This document shows, in pieces, positions 48,010 to 58,887 of a stretch of DNA of 64,000 nt (its first letter is position 1; each line of letters begins with the position of its first letter). The position numbers were made by a program, and so were the translations under genes. The notes under the pieces were generated by a model. That model did no database searches and was not told where the DNA came from. It saw only the letters and a list, made by a program, of their open reading frames with translations. The stretch comes from NORP233 sp050186825. Lineage in GTDB: Bacteria > Planctomycetota > J058. The stretch lies in NCBI GenBank assembly GCA_050186825.1, contig JBFWYD010000038.1, forward strand, positions 1 through 64,000, given 5' to 3'.

Positions 48010-50151
48010 CTAGCGCTTGCGCTTGGCGGTGCGCGTGCGGGTCTGGCTGGTCGAGGCCTCGGCCGGCTGCTCGGCGAGGGCCGCGAGCAGGCGGCGCTGG
48101 GCGGAGCGGGGCTCGAGGGGGTCGGTGGGGGCGCGCCGCACGTACTCGCCCTCGGCCGTGAGCTCCCAGGCCTGGCAGTCGTCCTCGAGGTAGACCTTGA
48201 GCGCGTCGATCACGGTCTGCTTCTGGGCCGGGTCGTCGATGGGGAAGGCGGCCTCGATGCGGCGGAAGAAGTTGCGCCCCATCCAGTCGGCGCTGCTCCC
48301 GTAGACCTTCTCCTCGCCGCCTGCGTGGAACCAGAGGATGCGGGAGTGCTCGAGGAAGCGCCCCACGATCGAGCGCACGCGGATCCGCTCGCTGAGGCCG
48401 GGGACGCCCGGGCGCAGGCAGCAGATCCCGCGCACGATGAGGTCGATCTCGACGCCGACCTGGCTCGCGTCGTAGAGCGCCTGGATCACCGCGGGCTCGA
48501 CGAGGGAGTTGAGCTTGGCCACGATCCGCGCCGGCTTGCCCTTGGCGGCGGCCTTGGCCTCCTCGCCGATCAGCTCCAGGATCGTGGTGTGGAGGGTGAA
48601 GGGCGCCTGGAGCAGGCGCTTCAGGTCGCGCACCCGCCCCAGCCCCGTGAGCTGCTGGAACATCTTCTGCACGTCGCGGCAGAGCTTGCGGTCGCTGGTG
48701 AGCAGGCTGATGTCGGTGTAGACCCGCGCGGTGCCGGGGTGGTAGTTGCCGGTGCCGAGGTGCGCGTACTGGCGCAGCTCCGCGCCCTCGCGGCGCACGA
48801 TCAGGAGCATCTTGACGTGCGTCTTGAAGCTCACGATCCCGTAGGCCACCTTCGCCCCGGCCTCCTGGAGCTGGGTGGCGAGGTCGATGTTGCGGGCCTC
48901 GTCGAAGCGCGCCTTGAGCTCGATGACGGCGGTGACCTCCTTGCCGGCCTGGGCGGCCTGGAGCAGGGCCTCGGACACGGGCGAGTCGGCGCCGGTGCGG
49001 TAGAGGGTCTGCTTGATCGCGAGCACGTTGGGGTCGGTGGCGGCCTGGCGGATCAGGTCGAGCACGGGCTGGAAGGTCTGGTAGGGGTGGTGCAGGAGCA
49101 GGTCCTGCCGCCGCAGCAGCTCGAAGATGTCGGCGGCGTTGGCGAGCTCGCGCGTGCGCCCCGGGAGGAAGGCGCGGTACTTGAGCGCGGGCCGGTCGAC
49201 CTGGGTGCAGAGGGTGTCGAGGCGGTGCACGTTGACCGGCCCGTCCACGAGGTAGAGGGCCTCGGGCGGGAGGTCGAACTGGTCGAGCAGGAAGCGGCAC
49301 ACCTCGGGCGCGCTGTGGCGCGGCATCTCGAGGCGCACGGCCATGCCGTAGCGCCGGCGCGGGAGCTCGCCCTTGAGCGCGTGCAGGAGGTCGTCGACGT
49401 CCTCCTCGTCGACCCACAGGTCGCTGTTGCGGGTCACGCGGAACTGGTAGCAGCCGAGGATCTTCATCCCGGGGAAGAGCTGATCGACGTGGGCGTGGAT
49501 CACCGAGGACAGGAGCACGAAGGTGTCCTTGCCCTCGAAGGCGGCCTCGGGCGGGAGCCGGATCAGGCGCGGCACGGGGCGCGGCACCTGGACCACGGCC
49601 GTGTTGACCTCGCGCTGGAAGGCGTCCTCGCCCTGGAGCGAGACGATGAAGTTGAGCGACTTGTTGAGCACCTGCGGGAAGGGGTGGCTGGGGTCGAGCC
49701 CGACCGGCGTCAGCACCGGGAGCACGTTGTCCTCGAAGTAGCCCTGGACCCACTCCCGCTGGGGCGCGCTCCAGCGGTCGCGCCGGAGCACGACGACGCC
49801 CTCGGCCTCGAGCGCGGGCAGGATCACGCTGTTGAGCACGCGGTACTGCTCGGCGACCAGGGCGTGCGCGGCCTGGTCGACCTGCGCGAGGGTCTCGAGC
49901 GGGGAGAGCCCGTCCGGCCCCGGCGTGGCGACCCCCAGGGACACCTGCTGGAACAGCTTGCCGACGCGGACCTCGAAGAACTCGTCGAGGTTGGTCGAGG
50001 AGATGGTGAGGAAGCGCAGCCGCTCGAGCAGCGGCACGGACTCGTCCTCGGCCTGCGCCAGCACGCGCCGGTGGAAGGCGAGGAGGCTCAGCTCCCGGTT
50101 GAGGTACTGCTTCGACCCGTCCGGCGCGACGAGCGGGGGCTGCTGTCCCAT
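48010..50151 (-). CDS. ppk1: Polyphosphate kinase 1
   Basis: This enzyme makes polyphosphate from ATP reversibly. The 713-residue protein is of normal length. It starts at ATG 50151, giving the family's YLNRELSLLAFHRRVL soon after the start. FLTISSTNLDEFFEVRV marks the N domain. The autophosphorylated His lies near residue 460 in RQYAHLGTGNYHPGTARVYTDISLLT. The ATP-site arginines lie in KQTLYRTGADSPV, and ELKARFDEARNI is intact. A basic tail (TRTAKRKR) follows. It is divergent from the broken secreted-protein gene; the 223 bases between hold a possible TTGACC -35 at 50328 facing right. Confidence 0.95.
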   Translation of the reverse strand: MGQQPPLVAPDGSKQYLNRELSLLAFHRRVLAQAEDESVPLLERLRFLTISSTNLDEFFEVRVGKLFQQVSLGVATPGPDGLSPLETLAQVDQAAHALVAEQYRVLNSVILPALEAEGVVVLRRDRWSAPQREWVQGYFEDNVLPVLTPVGLDPSHPFPQVLNKSLNFIVSLQGEDAFQREVNTAVVQVPRPVPRLIRLPPEAAFEGKDTFVLLSSVIHAHVDQLFPGMKILGCYQFRVTRNSDLWVDEEDVDDLLHALKGELPRRRYGMAVRLEMPRHSAPEVCRFLLDQFDLPPEALYLVDGPVNVHRLDTLCTQVDRPALKYRAFLPGRTRELANAADIFELLRRQDLLLHHPYQTFQPVLDLIRQAATDPNVLAIKQTLYRTGADSPVSEALLQAAQAGKEVTAVIELKARFDEARNIDLATQLQEAGAKVAYGIVSFKTHVKMLLIVRREGAELRQYAHLGTGNYHPGTARVYTDISLLTSDRKLCRDVQKMFQQLTGLGRVRDLKRLLQAPFTLHTTILELIGEEAKAAAKGKPARIVAKLNSLVEPAVIQALYDASQVGVEIDLIVRGICCLRPGVPGLSERIRVRSIVGRFLEHSRILWFHAGGEEKVYGSSADWMGRNFFRRIEAAFPIDDPAQKQTVIDALKVYLEDDCQAWELTAEGEYVRRAPTDPLEPRSAQRRLLAALAEQPAEASTSQTRTRTAKRKR

Positions 50152-50374
50152 GGCCAGGCATCGTCTGCGCCGAGGCGGCCAGGCGCAAGGCGCGGTGGCC
50201 GAGCGCTCGGACGCCGGCGCGCCAGTTCGCCGCCCGTCCAGCGAAGCCCCCCTGACCCACCACCGACCCCGTGCGAGCGCCAGACCGTCGGCGGCGCGCT
50301 GGCACCGACCGGGGCCCGCTGATCCCGTTGACCCGGCTGCATCTCGGCCGGAGACTCCCGACTCGGAGGGGACC

Positions 50375-52632
50375 GTGACGAGGGGACTCGAGCGGGCGAT
50401 CGTCTGCGCGGCGCTGGCGCTGGCCGCCGTGTGCCTGGGCGCCAGGCCGGCCCTCGCCCAGAAGCAGATGGAGGGCGGCTGGTGCGGCGCCCACGGCAAC
50501 TTCACTCGCGGCTACGACTGCCCCCGCTGCTCCTCCGGCGGCGGAGGCACGACGAGATCGCCGGGCGGCTACACCGGTCCCTCGTTCGCGGAGCTAGAGG
50601 CGCAGCGGCGGGCCCGCGAGCAGGAGCTGGCCCGGGCGAAGGCGGAGGCGGAGCGGGTGCGCCTGCGCAAGGAGATCGCCGACCTCGACGCCGCCCTGAA
50701 GGTCGCCCGCGAGGCCGCCAAGCGCGTACGCACCGACGAGGAGGCCGCTCGCCGGGCTCAGCGCGAGCGCGGTCGCGCGCAGGCCCTCGCCGAGGAGGTG
50801 CTGCGGGGCGTGTTCGACGGCGGGGGGCGTGGCCCGGGCCCGCTCGAGCAGGACCCGCTCTTCAGCCGGGGGTCGCAGGGCTCGGCCCCGGTCCACTCGC
50901 GCTCGAAGGGCATCCTCGCGGGCGGGACCCGGCCGCTCGAGTTCCTGGGCCTGCCGGGGACCCACCCCGCGGCGCCTGCCGCGGGGCCAGCCATGGATCG
51001 CCCCGCGCGGCTCGCGGCGATCCAGGCGCTCGCAAAGGAGCTCGGCTGGAGCCCCGAGGAGCGGACCCGCCTGCGCACGGCGCTCCAGGCCCTCGCCCTC
51101 GACGGGGACCTGGAGGCCACGAGCCAGCAGATCCGCGCGGCGTGGACCGCCGTGCACGACCCCGCCCGACAGGCCCTCGCGACGCCCGGGCCGGTCGGGG
51201 CCGGGACCCAGACCGTCCACGAGGACTGCACGATCTTCGCCCTCGCGAACGCCGCGGAGACGAGCAGCTGGCGGCGATCCGACAGGCCCAGGACCCGAGC
51301 GCGCGCCACGCGGCGCTCCTGGCCTTCGTCGAGCAGCTCGTGCGAGAGGGGAAGGTGGACGCGGGGCGCCGGCTGCTCCCCGAGCTCGACGACCGCGGCC
51401 GCGCGCGGTTCCACGAGGTGCTCGCCGAGCGCTACCGCGAGCGCGGGGACGAGGTGGCGGTCGAGGCCCTCCTGCCCTCACTCTCGGCCGCGGCGCGGGC
51501 CGGGGTCCTGCTGAACATGGCGACCGCGCGCGCCGCACGGGGCGACGCCGCGGGGGCGGAGCGCCTGCTCGATCGGGTGGAGACGGCGGCGGTCGACTGG
51601 CCGCCCACGCTGGTCGACGCGGTCCTGGAGGTGGCCCTGGCCCAGGCGCGCGCCGGGCGGGCCGCCGCGGTCAAGGCCCTGGGGAGGCGCCTGCTCCCGC
51701 TGTCGGCCTCGCTCACGAGCGACTTCCACCGCCCGCTGGTCCGCGTCGTGGCCGCGTTCCTCCTCGGGAACGTCGAGGCGGGCCTGACCGAGGCCGCGCG
51801 GGCGGACTTGACCCCCGCGATCCTCTACAGGAGCGACCGGCACGGTCGCCACTTCCTGTCCGCCGTCGGCCTCCTGCTGGCCGGGCTCCTCGGCCGCGAC
51901 GCCGACGCCGCGAAGATCCGCGCGGCCTTCGAGCGCCGCGTGCGCGCCAAGGACGAGGAGGCCTACCTGAAGTACGCGTCCCGGTGGATGGACTGGGCGG
52001 AGGTGCGAATCCACCTCGGGCGCGGCGCGCCAGCGCGCGCGCTGCCCGCGTTTCGGCGCGTCCACCCCAGGCTCCAGGCGTCCCTGATGCCCCTTTACGT
52101 GACGGTCTGCCTCGAGGCCGGCCGCCCGGACCTCGCCGAGTCCGTCGTGTGGGTGGTCGACGAGGAGGGCTGCGACCTGGCGCGCCAGCACGCGGTCGAG
52201 TGGGACCCCTACGAAGCGGTCGCGCTCGTGCAGGCGCGCGTGGAGGCGCTGCTGCGGGTCGCCGAGTCGGTCGGCCAGGCGGGCGGCGCTCCGGCGGGCG
52301 GCGCTCCCGAGGTCCGGCGGCTGCTCCGCGCGGCGGCGCGGATCATCCGCCGCTCGACCCAGACCTGCTTCTTCGACGGCGAGCTGGGCCAGCGGCTGGT
52401 GGGCGCGCAGGAGCGCGCTGGGGACGCAGAGGGCGCGGCCGAGACGCGCCGACTGCTCCCGCCGCCGAGCGCCGCGCGCTACCTGGCGGGGACCCTCGTC
52501 CGTCCGCCGCTCGACCCGGAGCGGCGCGTGAAGGAGCGGCTGAAGTCCGCGAAGCCCGGAGAGGTCCCGGAGGTGCTCCTGAGCGTCGCCGGGGAGGTCC
52601 TGACCGAGCTGCGGCGCCTTCAGACGCGCTGA
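50375..52632 (+). pseudogene. Long secreted protein gene with frameshift/deletion near 51260
   Basis: Coding starts at GTG 50375, five bases after GGAGGGG, with a signal peptide (AIVCAALALAAVCLGARPALAQ). A Cys-rich patch follows (WCGAHGNFTRGYDCPRC), then a coiled coil and a linker. Frame 2 codes up to about 51262, where it reads TVHEDCTIFALANAA. Good coding then continues in frame 1 as EQLAAIRQAQDPSARHAALL, with helical TPR/HEAT-like repeats to the stop at 52632. DCTIFALAN resembles the start of a cysteine-peptidase (C39/papain-like) domain that is never completed. An internal deletion that also shifted frame is the simplest reading; a base error is the alternative. Confidence 0.6.
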
Positions 52633-52645
52633 CCGCGCGGTCGGC

Positions 52646-52837
52646 TCAGCTCGCCCAGACGGTGAAGGCCTGGACCACGAGGGCGAAGCCCAGGATGCCG
52701 CCGCCCATCAGGCCGAGCAGGCGGAGGGTCGAGGCGCCCAGCCGCTGGTCCTCGTCCTCCTTGATCGCCGTGCACACGAAGGCCGCGGCGGCGCAGACGA
52801 GGAAGAACTGGAGCAGGCCGGCGGGGAGGTCCATCAC
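52646..52837 (-). CDS. Small two-helix membrane protein
   Basis: This 63-residue protein starts at GTG 52837, overlapping the upstream stop, or at ATG 52834. It has two hydrophobic helices (LLQFFLVCAAAAFVCTAI and LLGLMGGGILGFALVVQAF) joined by a charged loop KEDEDQRL. It is the last gene of the rdgB-lepA-lepB-lptB operon. Function is unknown. Confidence 0.65.
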   Translation of the reverse strand: MMDLPAGLLQFFLVCAAAAFVCTAIKEDEDQRLGASTLRLLGLMGGGILGFALVVQAFTVWAS

Positions 52838-53565
52838 GGCTCACCGCCTTGCTGGGCCTCGGCCGGCTCTGCGCTCGGCACGGGCGCGGCCTCGTCGGCA
52901 GGGGGCGCGTCGGCAGGGGCCGCGTCGGACGTGGGCTCGGTGGCCTCGCCGTCGGCTGGCCCGGCGGCGGCTGGTTCGGCGGCGGGCGCGGCCGCGGCGG
53001 CCTCGGCGCCGAGCTCGGCGCGCAGCTTCTCGAGGCGGCGTCGGCGGCGCTCCTCCATGATCCGGCGGTTGATCGCGCCGGGGACGCCGGACATGGCGTC
53101 GTGGACGAGCAGCAGGTTCAGCAGGCCCGCGATCATGGTGAACAGGAGGCCCGTGTCGTTGCGGGGGAGCTGAGCGGCGTAGGCCGGGGCCTGGACGCCG
53201 CCCGGGGCGTCGACCAGCTCCAGGAAGCCCGGATGCAGGCCGGGCAGCTTGTCGTGGTTGTAGGCCAGGGCGGCGAAGGTCGGCAGGCCGGCGCCGATCT
53301 GGCCCACGAAGGCGAAGCGATGGCCGCCCGGCTCGCGCAGGGAGACGCACTCGCCGCGGCTGATCCCGACCCCGGCCACGAACAGGCCCAGGATCAGCAC
53401 CAGCGCGCCCAGGCCCTTGATCGGGTAGCCGGCGTAGATGTGGCCCGCCCCCGGGATCAACCAGGCCAGCAGGCCGGCCAGCTCCGGGCTCTTGCCCCGC
53501 GCCCGCATCTCCGCGAGCGGGTCGGGCACGATCAGGGCTGGCGGCTTCCTCTGCTCGTCGTTCAT
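52834..53565 (-). CDS. DUF6677/TM2-like membrane protein
   Basis: This 243-residue protein has an N-terminal LAGLLAWLIPGAGHIYAGYPIKG, the Pro-Gly-Ala-Gly-His turn of TM2/DUF6677-type proteins, followed by about four membrane segments to residue ~165. A basic stretch (RRIMEERRRRRLEKLR) comes next, then ~60 residues of Ala/Pro/Glu low complexity. It overlaps lptB and the next small gene. The family occurs widely in planctomycetes beside lepB/lptB-type genes as far as I recall; its role is unknown. Confidence 0.65.
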   Translation of the reverse strand: MNDEQRKPPALIVPDPLAEMRARGKSPELAGLLAWLIPGAGHIYAGYPIKGLGALVLILGLFVAGVGISRGECVSLREPGGHRFAFVGQIGAGLPTFAALAYNHDKLPGLHPGFLELVDAPGGVQAPAYAAQLPRNDTGLLFTMIAGLLNLLLVHDAMSGVPGAINRRIMEERRRRRLEKLRAELGAEAAAAAPAAEPAAAGPADGEATEPTSDAAPADAPPADEAAPVPSAEPAEAQQGGEP

Positions 53566-54398
53566 GCGGCCCCCGCCTCCGCCTCGGCCCCGTCGTCCAG
53601 CGCGGCCCCGTCCAGCGCGGCCCCGTCCAGCGAGATGGCGCCCTCCGCCTCGCCGCGCGCGCCCTGGGGGACGTGCTTGCTCAGGTCCAGCTCGAAGCCC
53701 TCGCCCAGGTAGACCTGGCGCGCCAGCGCCGAGTCCAGCACGGTCTGGGGCGCGCCCTCCACCACGACCTGCCCCTCGAACATCAGGTAGACCCGGTCCG
53801 AGGTGGACAGGATCTGGCGCGCGTCGTGGTCGGTGATGAACACCGCGATCCCCTTGTCGCGCAGCCCGTAGACCACCTCCTGGATGTCGCCCACCATGAT
53901 CGGGTCGACGCCCGCGAAGGGCTCGTCGAAGAGCATCAGCCTGGGCTGGGTGATCAGCGCCCGCGCGATCTCGAGCCGCCGCTTCTGCCCGCCCGAGAGG
54001 TTGCGCGCCAGGTCGTCGCGCTTGGCCAGCAGCCCGTACTCCTCCAGCAGCGCCACCACCTGCCGGCGCCGCTCGCGGCGCCCGATCGAGAGCCGCTCGA
54101 AGACCACGAGCAGGTTCTGCTCCACGGTCAGGTCCCGGAACACCGAGTGCTCCTGCGGCTGGTAGCCCATCCCGAGCTGGGCGCGGCGGTGCATCGGCAG
54201 CCGGGTCACGTCGTGACCGAGGAAGCTGACCGTCCCCACGTCGGGCGTGACCATGCCCACGACCATCCGGAAGGTCGTGGTCTTCCCGGCGCCGTTGGGG
54301 CCGAGCAGGCCCACGACCTCGCCCGGGTGGACGCGCAGGTCCACCCCGCGCACCACGGGGTTCCTGTAGGTCTTCTCGAGGCCCTGGGCGATCAGCAC
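53562..54398 (-). CDS. lptB: LptB-type ABC transporter ATPase (lipopolysaccharide export)
   Basis: This 278-residue protein starts at GTG 54398, four bases after the lepB stop. Walker A is GPNGAGKTTT, followed by Q-loop GMGYQPQEHSVFRDLTVEQN, signature LSGGQKRRLEIARAL, Walker B LMLFDEPFAGVDP and H-loop ITDH. The opening YRNPVVRGVDLRV and the GVDPI block are specific to LptB. A C-terminal repeat (DGAALDGAALD) of ~40 residues is extra. It powers LPS movement to the outer membrane with LptFGC, whose genes are not in the window. Confidence 0.9.
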   Translation of the reverse strand: MLIAQGLEKTYRNPVVRGVDLRVHPGEVVGLLGPNGAGKTTTFRMVVGMVTPDVGTVSFLGHDVTRLPMHRRAQLGMGYQPQEHSVFRDLTVEQNLLVVFERLSIGRRERRRQVVALLEEYGLLAKRDDLARNLSGGQKRRLEIARALITQPRLMLFDEPFAGVDPIMVGDIQEVVYGLRDKGIAVFITDHDARQILSTSDRVYLMFEGQVVVEGAPQTVLDSALARQVYLGEGFELDLSKHVPQGARGEAEGAISLDGAALDGAALDDGAEAEAGAA

Positions 54399-54402
54399 GG
54401 GG

Positions 54403-56283
54403 TCACCGGATCAGCGCCAGGTGGTCGAGGGTCGGCGGCCAGAACACGAGGAAGGCCCGCCCGATCATGTGACCCTCGCGCACGAAGCCCCACTTGCGCC
54501 CGTCCTCGGAGTTGGGGCTGTTGTCGCCCATCACGAAGTAGCTGCGCGCGGGCACCTCCACGTCGTCGTGGCTGGGGTCCCAGCGGCCCGAGCCCGAGTC
54601 CACGTAGTGGATGTCGCGGTCGATGCGCAGGTGGCGGAAGGTCACCGGGGCGCCCGCCGCCGCCAGGCGCGGCGCGGCGCGGTAGGTCTGCTGCTCGGGC
54701 CCGAAGGGGTCGTCCCAGGCCAGGATCGTGCGCCCATCGACCTGGAGCCGGGCCCGGTCGTCGGCGTAGGCCAGGGTCAGCTCGTGCGAGGTCCCGGGCG
54801 CGAGCGCGGGGAGCTGCTGGGCGTGCTGCACGGCGCCGTCGACCTCGACGGCGAACTCGTAGCCGCCGGGGCCGAAGCCGAAGCGCGCGGCCACCACCCG
54901 GTCGACGTCGTGCGAGCTGTTGCTGGCCTCGTCGTAGACCCGGGTCTGCTCGAGGATCGCCAGCCGGACCACCGCGCCGGCCTCGCCCGTGACCAGGGTC
55001 CGGACCCGCAGGTCGGCGATGGGCTCGCCCCGGCTCCCGTCCTCGCGGTTGTAGCCGTAGCTGGTGCGGATGTCCCGACCCACGTAGCTCACCCAGGAGG
55101 GGTCCCCCGCGGCCTTGGTCGGGTCGCAGCGCATCAGCTGGCCGTCGAGGTCGGACTGGCCGCCCTCGCCGAAGGTCCAGGCCGCGCGCTGGCCGGGGTC
55201 CACGACGTCCCAGCGCGGCTCGCCGGCGCTGCGCTCGTGGGCCGAGTCGTGCACGGGGATCCAGATCGAGTCCTGGACCGAGTCCGGCTTGCGCGCCCGC
55301 TGGCCGTCGGCGAACACGTCGCCGTTCTTGATGCGGATCTTCTCCCCCGGCAGCCCGACCAGGCGCTTGATGTAGTTGCGCCAGGGGGTGTTCGGGAACT
55401 TGAACACCACGACCTCGTAGCGGCGCGGCGGGCGGAAGCGGTAGATGAACTTGTTGACGAGGATCTTGTCGCCCCCGCGTACGTCGGAGCGGTGCTCCTC
55501 GAGCGACCAGGTGTAGTCGCAGAGCGGGCAGGTGGCGGTGATCTCCTTGCTCGTCTCGTCGCCTGTCAGCTCCGTCTCGCGCTTGCTCACGTCGAAGCGG
55601 AACTTGCAGCGCTCGCAGCTGACCTGGAAGTGGTCGCCGAGCAGGGTCGGCGCCATGGACCCCGTCGGGATGACGAAGGCCTCCATCACGAAGTGGCGGA
55701 TGATCAGCGCCAGGATCACCGCCACGACCACGGCCTCGAGGTTCTCGCCGAGCAGGCTCGTGGTCTCGGGCGCGGTCACGCCATCCTGCTCGTCCTCCCA
55801 GCGCCGGCGGTGGCGCAGGATCCGCTGCTGGAGCTGCTTGGCGCTGGCGGCCCCCTTCCCGGAGTACCACACCATCAGCGCCACGCCGAACAGGGCGAAG
55901 CCCTGGAGGAAGGTCACCATCTGCCCGCGCTCGTCCGCGAGCCGCTGGGCCGCGAAGATCTGGAGGATCCCCGCGTAGGCGAAGCACAGCGTGACGATCG
56001 GGATCAGCACCCACTCGCCCAGCGCGTTGGGCGGCGGCCCTGCCGCGAAGGAGCACTTTTCGCAGGCCAGCGGCGGGCGGGCCGCGAAGGGGCGGAGGAA
56101 GCCCGAGAGCTCCTGCGCCTCGAGCGGCTTGCCGCACACGGGGCAGGGCGCGTCCACGGCGAGCCCGGCCTTGGCCAGGGCCAGCACGTCCTTCTGCTCC
56201 TGCTCCTCGCGCTCGTGCAGGATCCGCTCCAGCGCCTCGTCGTCCAGGGCTGGGGAGGACCGGGCTGGCGCGGGCTCGCTCAC
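54403..56283 (-). CDS. lepB: Signal peptidase I, enlarged planctomycetal form with zinc ribbons and inserted domain
   Basis: This 626-residue protein is twice the usual size. A zinc-ribbon pair (C47/C50, C74/C77) is followed by three membrane helices (~91-110, 125-140 and 182-200). Catalytic Ser209 lies in VIPTGSMAPTLLGD and Lys306 in YIKRLVGLPGEK. A second four-Cys ribbon (C223, C226, C252, C255) lies between them. Between the lysine and the conserved MGDNSPNSEDGRKWGFV (585-601) are ~260 residues, of which ~350-560 look like a beta-sandwich insertion (LamG/concanavalin-like). Catalytic residues are intact, so it should cleave signal peptides at the outer face of the inner membrane. It starts at GTG 56283, one base after the lepA stop. 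Confidence 0.92.
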   Translation of the reverse strand: MSEPAPARSSPALDDEALERILHEREEQEQKDVLALAKAGLAVDAPCPVCGKPLEAQELSGFLRPFAARPPLACEKCSFAAGPPPNALGEWVLIPIVTLCFAYAGILQIFAAQRLADERGQMVTFLQGFALFGVALMVWYSGKGAASAKQLQQRILRHRRRWEDEQDGVTAPETTSLLGENLEAVVVAVILALIIRHFVMEAFVIPTGSMAPTLLGDHFQVSCERCKFRFDVSKRETELTGDETSKEITATCPLCDYTWSLEEHRSDVRGGDKILVNKFIYRFRPPRRYEVVVFKFPNTPWRNYIKRLVGLPGEKIRIKNGDVFADGQRARKPDSVQDSIWIPVHDSAHERSAGEPRWDVVDPGQRAAWTFGEGGQSDLDGQLMRCDPTKAAGDPSWVSYVGRDIRTSYGYNREDGSRGEPIADLRVRTLVTGEAGAVVRLAILEQTRVYDEASNSSHDVDRVVAARFGFGPGGYEFAVEVDGAVQHAQQLPALAPGTSHELTLAYADDRARLQVDGRTILAWDDPFGPEQQTYRAAPRLAAAGAPVTFRHLRIDRDIHYVDSGSGRWDPSHDDVEVPARSYFVMGDNSPNSEDGRKWGFVREGHMIGRAFLVFWPPTLDHLALIR

Positions 56284-56284
56284 G

Positions 56285-58117
<1,833 letters not shown>

Positions 58118-58122
58118 GGTTT

Positions 58123-58713
58123 TCAGAGCAGCTCCAGCAAGCGGGTTCTCAGCGCGCGCAGGGCGGCGCCGCGGTGGCTGAGGCGGTTCTTCTCCTCGGC
58201 CGAGAGCTCGGCCAGGGTCCGCTCCAGCCCGTGGGGGAGGAAGATGGGGTCGTAGCCGAAGCCGCCCGCGCCCCGCTCCTCGGCCAGGATCGTGCCCTCG
58301 AGCACGCCCTCGGCCGTGGCGAGCACCTCGCCCGCGGGGTTGGCCAGCGCGATCACGCAGCGGAAGCGGGCGCGGCGCCGGGCGGGCGGCAGCCCGTCGA
58401 GGGCCGCCAGCAGCTTGGCGCGGTTATCGGCGTAGGTGGCGGCGGGGCCCGCGTAGCGGGCGGCGTGGACGCCGGGCGCGCCGTCGAGGGCCTCGACCTC
58501 GAGGCCGGTGTCGTCGGCCAGGCACCAGGTGCGCACGGCCTCGGCGTAGGTCACGGCCTTGCTGACCGCGTTGCCCTCGATGGTCTCCTCGTCCTCCGGC
58601 GCCTCGGGGGTGCCGGCGGGGAGGGTCTGGAGGCGCAGCGGCACGTCCAGGAGGAGCTCCTGGATCTCGCGCAGCTTGTGCTCGTTCTGGGTGCCGAGGA
58701 CCAGCGTCTTCAT
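58123..58713 (-). CDS. rdgB: XTP/dITP diphosphatase (non-canonical purine NTP pyrophosphatase)
   Basis: This 196-residue protein starts at ATG 58713. It opens TLVLGTQNEHKLREIQELL. The catalytic loop is ADDTGLEVEALDGAPGVHAARYAG, with GFGYDPIFLPHGLERTLAELSAEEKNRLSHRGAAL at the end (given in part). It removes deaminated purine triphosphates (XTP, ITP) from the pool. It is the first gene of the operon that continues into lepA after five bases. The 174 bases to the kinase gene at 58888 form a divergent promoter space. Confidence 0.95.
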   Translation of the reverse strand: MKTLVLGTQNEHKLREIQELLLDVPLRLQTLPAGTPEAPEDEETIEGNAVSKAVTYAEAVRTWCLADDTGLEVEALDGAPGVHAARYAGPAATYADNRAKLLAALDGLPPARRRARFRCVIALANPAGEVLATAEGVLEGTILAEERGAGGFGYDPIFLPHGLERTLAELSAEEKNRLSHRGAALRALRTRLLELL

Positions 58714-58887
58714 GGGTGAGAGGCGCGGGATCCTAGCACGCACCAGGACGCGCGCCCGTGTCGAGCCTCGCCAACTCGACCTCGCCCCGGGGCCTCGTGG
58801 CCCGCGCGCCGGCGGCGTCGCTCGGGGGGAAAGGGTCCTCGCGGGGGGGCGAGGGCAGCGCGGAGGGAGTACGCTGGGCCGGACGCC

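Noticed and set aside
34196..50374. tRNA or other structured RNA genes in the intergenic gaps
   Set aside because: I looked for cloverleaf arms and T-loop GGTTCRA motifs in each gap; isolated matches such as GGTTCCA near 45580 lack the remaining arms.
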